6,478 nucleotides of DNA, taken from positions 1 to 6,478 of the forward strand of contig RFJE01000053.1 of NCBI GenBank assembly GCA_003695005.1, written 5' to 3'. The position numbers and the translations under genes are program-made. Below the pieces are notes generated by a model. It made no database searches. It was not told the origin of the DNA and worked only from the letters and a program-made list of their open reading frames with translations. Of the stretch, positions 6,034 through 6,478 are shown one piece after another. This stretch comes from Candidatus Hydrogenedentota bacterium. Lineage in GTDB: Bacteria > Spirochaetota > Leptospiria > Turneriellales > J094. Positions within the stretch are counted from its first letter, which is position 1. The number at the start of each line of letters is the position of its first letter.

Positions 6034-6062
6034 ATGGTAAGCGCTTAATCTTCCCCTGTAAA
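6034..6062 (-). promoter_or_regulatory. possible promoter for the small-membrane-protein/mrp/dcd operon
   Basis: On the minus strand, TTTACA (6062-6057; 5/6 to the -35 consensus) is followed 17 bases later by TACCAT (6039-6034; 4/6 to TATAAT). The start would fall near 6027, about 50 bases before the ATG at 5976. A perfect 10-base palindrome TAAGCGCTTA (6038-6047) overlaps the edge of the -10 and the spacer, a place where a repressor could bind. It is predicted from motif match only. Confidence 0.25.
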
Positions 6063-6187
6063 ACGATGAGAAAAATCTAAATTTGGAATGATTTTGCTTT
6101 ACGTAGAGGTTGTCTGCAAGAAAGTGGTAATGTGATAAAAAGTGTGGGTTCTAGAAGCAAGAAAAAGTAGCTTTTACCCATCCCGTT

Positions 6188-6201
6188 GCCGCTTTAGCGG
6201 C
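6188..6201. repeat. tight GC-rich hairpin GCCGCT-TT-AGCGGC
   Basis: GCCGCT (6188-6193) and AGCGGC (6196-6201) form a near-perfect palindrome that would fold as a GCCGC/GCGGC stem with a TTTA loop. An outer pairing of CATCC (6179-6183) with GGGTG (6208-6212) could extend it. No T-run follows on either strand, so it is not a normal intrinsic terminator. Together with AGGTGG/CCACCT (6292-6297, 6322-6327) and CGCAGT/ACTGCG (6370-6375, 6389-6394) it may belong to one structured intergenic element. Confidence 0.4.
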
Positions 6202-6478
6202 TTCCATAGGGTGAAAAAGTGCACTTCGAGCTCTTTTGGCCTGTCGGAAGCGATTTTTTTTGCGTAACTATGCAGGAATAAAAACCCCCGTAGGTGGAAT
6301 TCCCAGCTTGTAGTAGGTTCACCACCTTTTGTAAGCAGCAAGCGATAGACAAGAGCCTCTAAATACATCCGCAGTGCAATATCGGCCAACTGCGAAGCCG
6401 TCCCTCACCTTTTTTTACGGTAGGGGAGGATATAATTCTATTTCCCACTTAAATAGATGTAATGCACACTATTTAGAC

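Larger units (their letters stand above)
5977..6478. other. 502-base stretch without a convincing gene
   Basis: No RNA gene, integrase, transposase or CRISPR repeat is visible. Positions 5977-6070 probably hold the leader and promoter of the small-membrane-protein/mrp/dcd operon. About 6180-6420 is richer in GC than its surroundings (about 49% by hand count, against about 30-42% in the two 60-base lines I sampled at 5881 and 4681) and contains three short inverted repeats. A 71-codon minus-strand frame (6174-6389, TTG start) overlaps that block but is not accepted as a gene. At the right edge, TATAAT (6431-6436, plus strand) has no matching -35. CTATTT/AAATAG (6438-6443 and 6451-6456) is a weak AT-rich hairpin. 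Confidence 0.6.

Noticed and set aside
6001..6180. Possible tRNA or small RNA around the GGGTTCTAGAAGC stretch
   Set aside because: No cloverleaf, acceptor stem pairing or CCA end could be built. The only hairpin (TGGGT/ACCCA) needs a bulge and a wobble pair.
6174..6389. 71-codon minus-strand open frame starting at TTG with product ending KRQRDG
   Set aside because: It has no recognisable domain, a TTG start without a Shine-Dalgarno sequence, and lies across the GC-richer block with its inverted repeats (two of the three fall inside it, the third at its start). It looks like a chance frame in a repeat-like block rather than a gene, though an unknown small protein cannot be fully excluded.

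Overview
The window is ordinary chromosomal DNA from an AT-rich, diderm (Gram-negative-type) bacterium. The envelope character comes from a membrane-anchored PpiD/SurA-type periplasmic chaperone and a secreted lipoprotein. The lipoprotein's signal peptide ends in a relaxed lipobox (G at -3) of the kind tolerated by spirochaetes. A Leptospirales-like organism is therefore possible, but this is a weak inference and no gene here proves it.

Layout, left to right. (i) Positions 40-3041 form a tightly packed minus-strand operon read right to left: a PpiD-like chaperone, then metF (5,10-methylenetetrahydrofolate reductase), then cysQ (3'(2'),5'-bisphosphate nucleotidase / inositol-phosphatase family). 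metF is broken by one in-frame TAA at 1230-1232, and the frame on both sides of the stop is otherwise intact and conserved. cysQ appears to start at a TTG that overlaps the metF stop (TTGA). (ii) Positions 3042-3152 are a compact divergent promoter region. The two predicted promoters overlap at their -35 elements and share the same -10 hexamer and spacer length. (iii) Positions 3153-4109 (+) encode an unrecognised Ser/Thr-rich, beta-type lipoprotein with four extra cysteines. (iv) Positions 4123-4153 form a hairpin that can serve as a shared terminator for the convergent genes; it covers the last bases of dcd. (v) Positions 4152-5976 form a second minus-strand operon: a 63-residue membrane-anchored protein, Mrp/ApbC (Fe-S cluster carrier P-loop ATPase) and dcd (dCTP deaminase). 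(vi) Positions 5977-6478 hold no convincing gene. They contain a possible promoter for the second operon and, at about 6180-6420, a block with higher GC (about 49% by hand count) and three short inverted repeats. This block may be a dispersed or structured element.

Functional links. metF (methyl-folate for methionine synthesis) and cysQ (clearance of PAP, a by-product of sulfate assimilation) fit together around sulfur amino-acid metabolism, although the operon link is inference. The most notable observation is the metF nonsense codon: sequencing error, recent gene loss and read-through are the alternatives. I saw no defence system, CRISPR array, tRNA, rRNA, integrase or transposase, and nothing that I can present as a new biological system.
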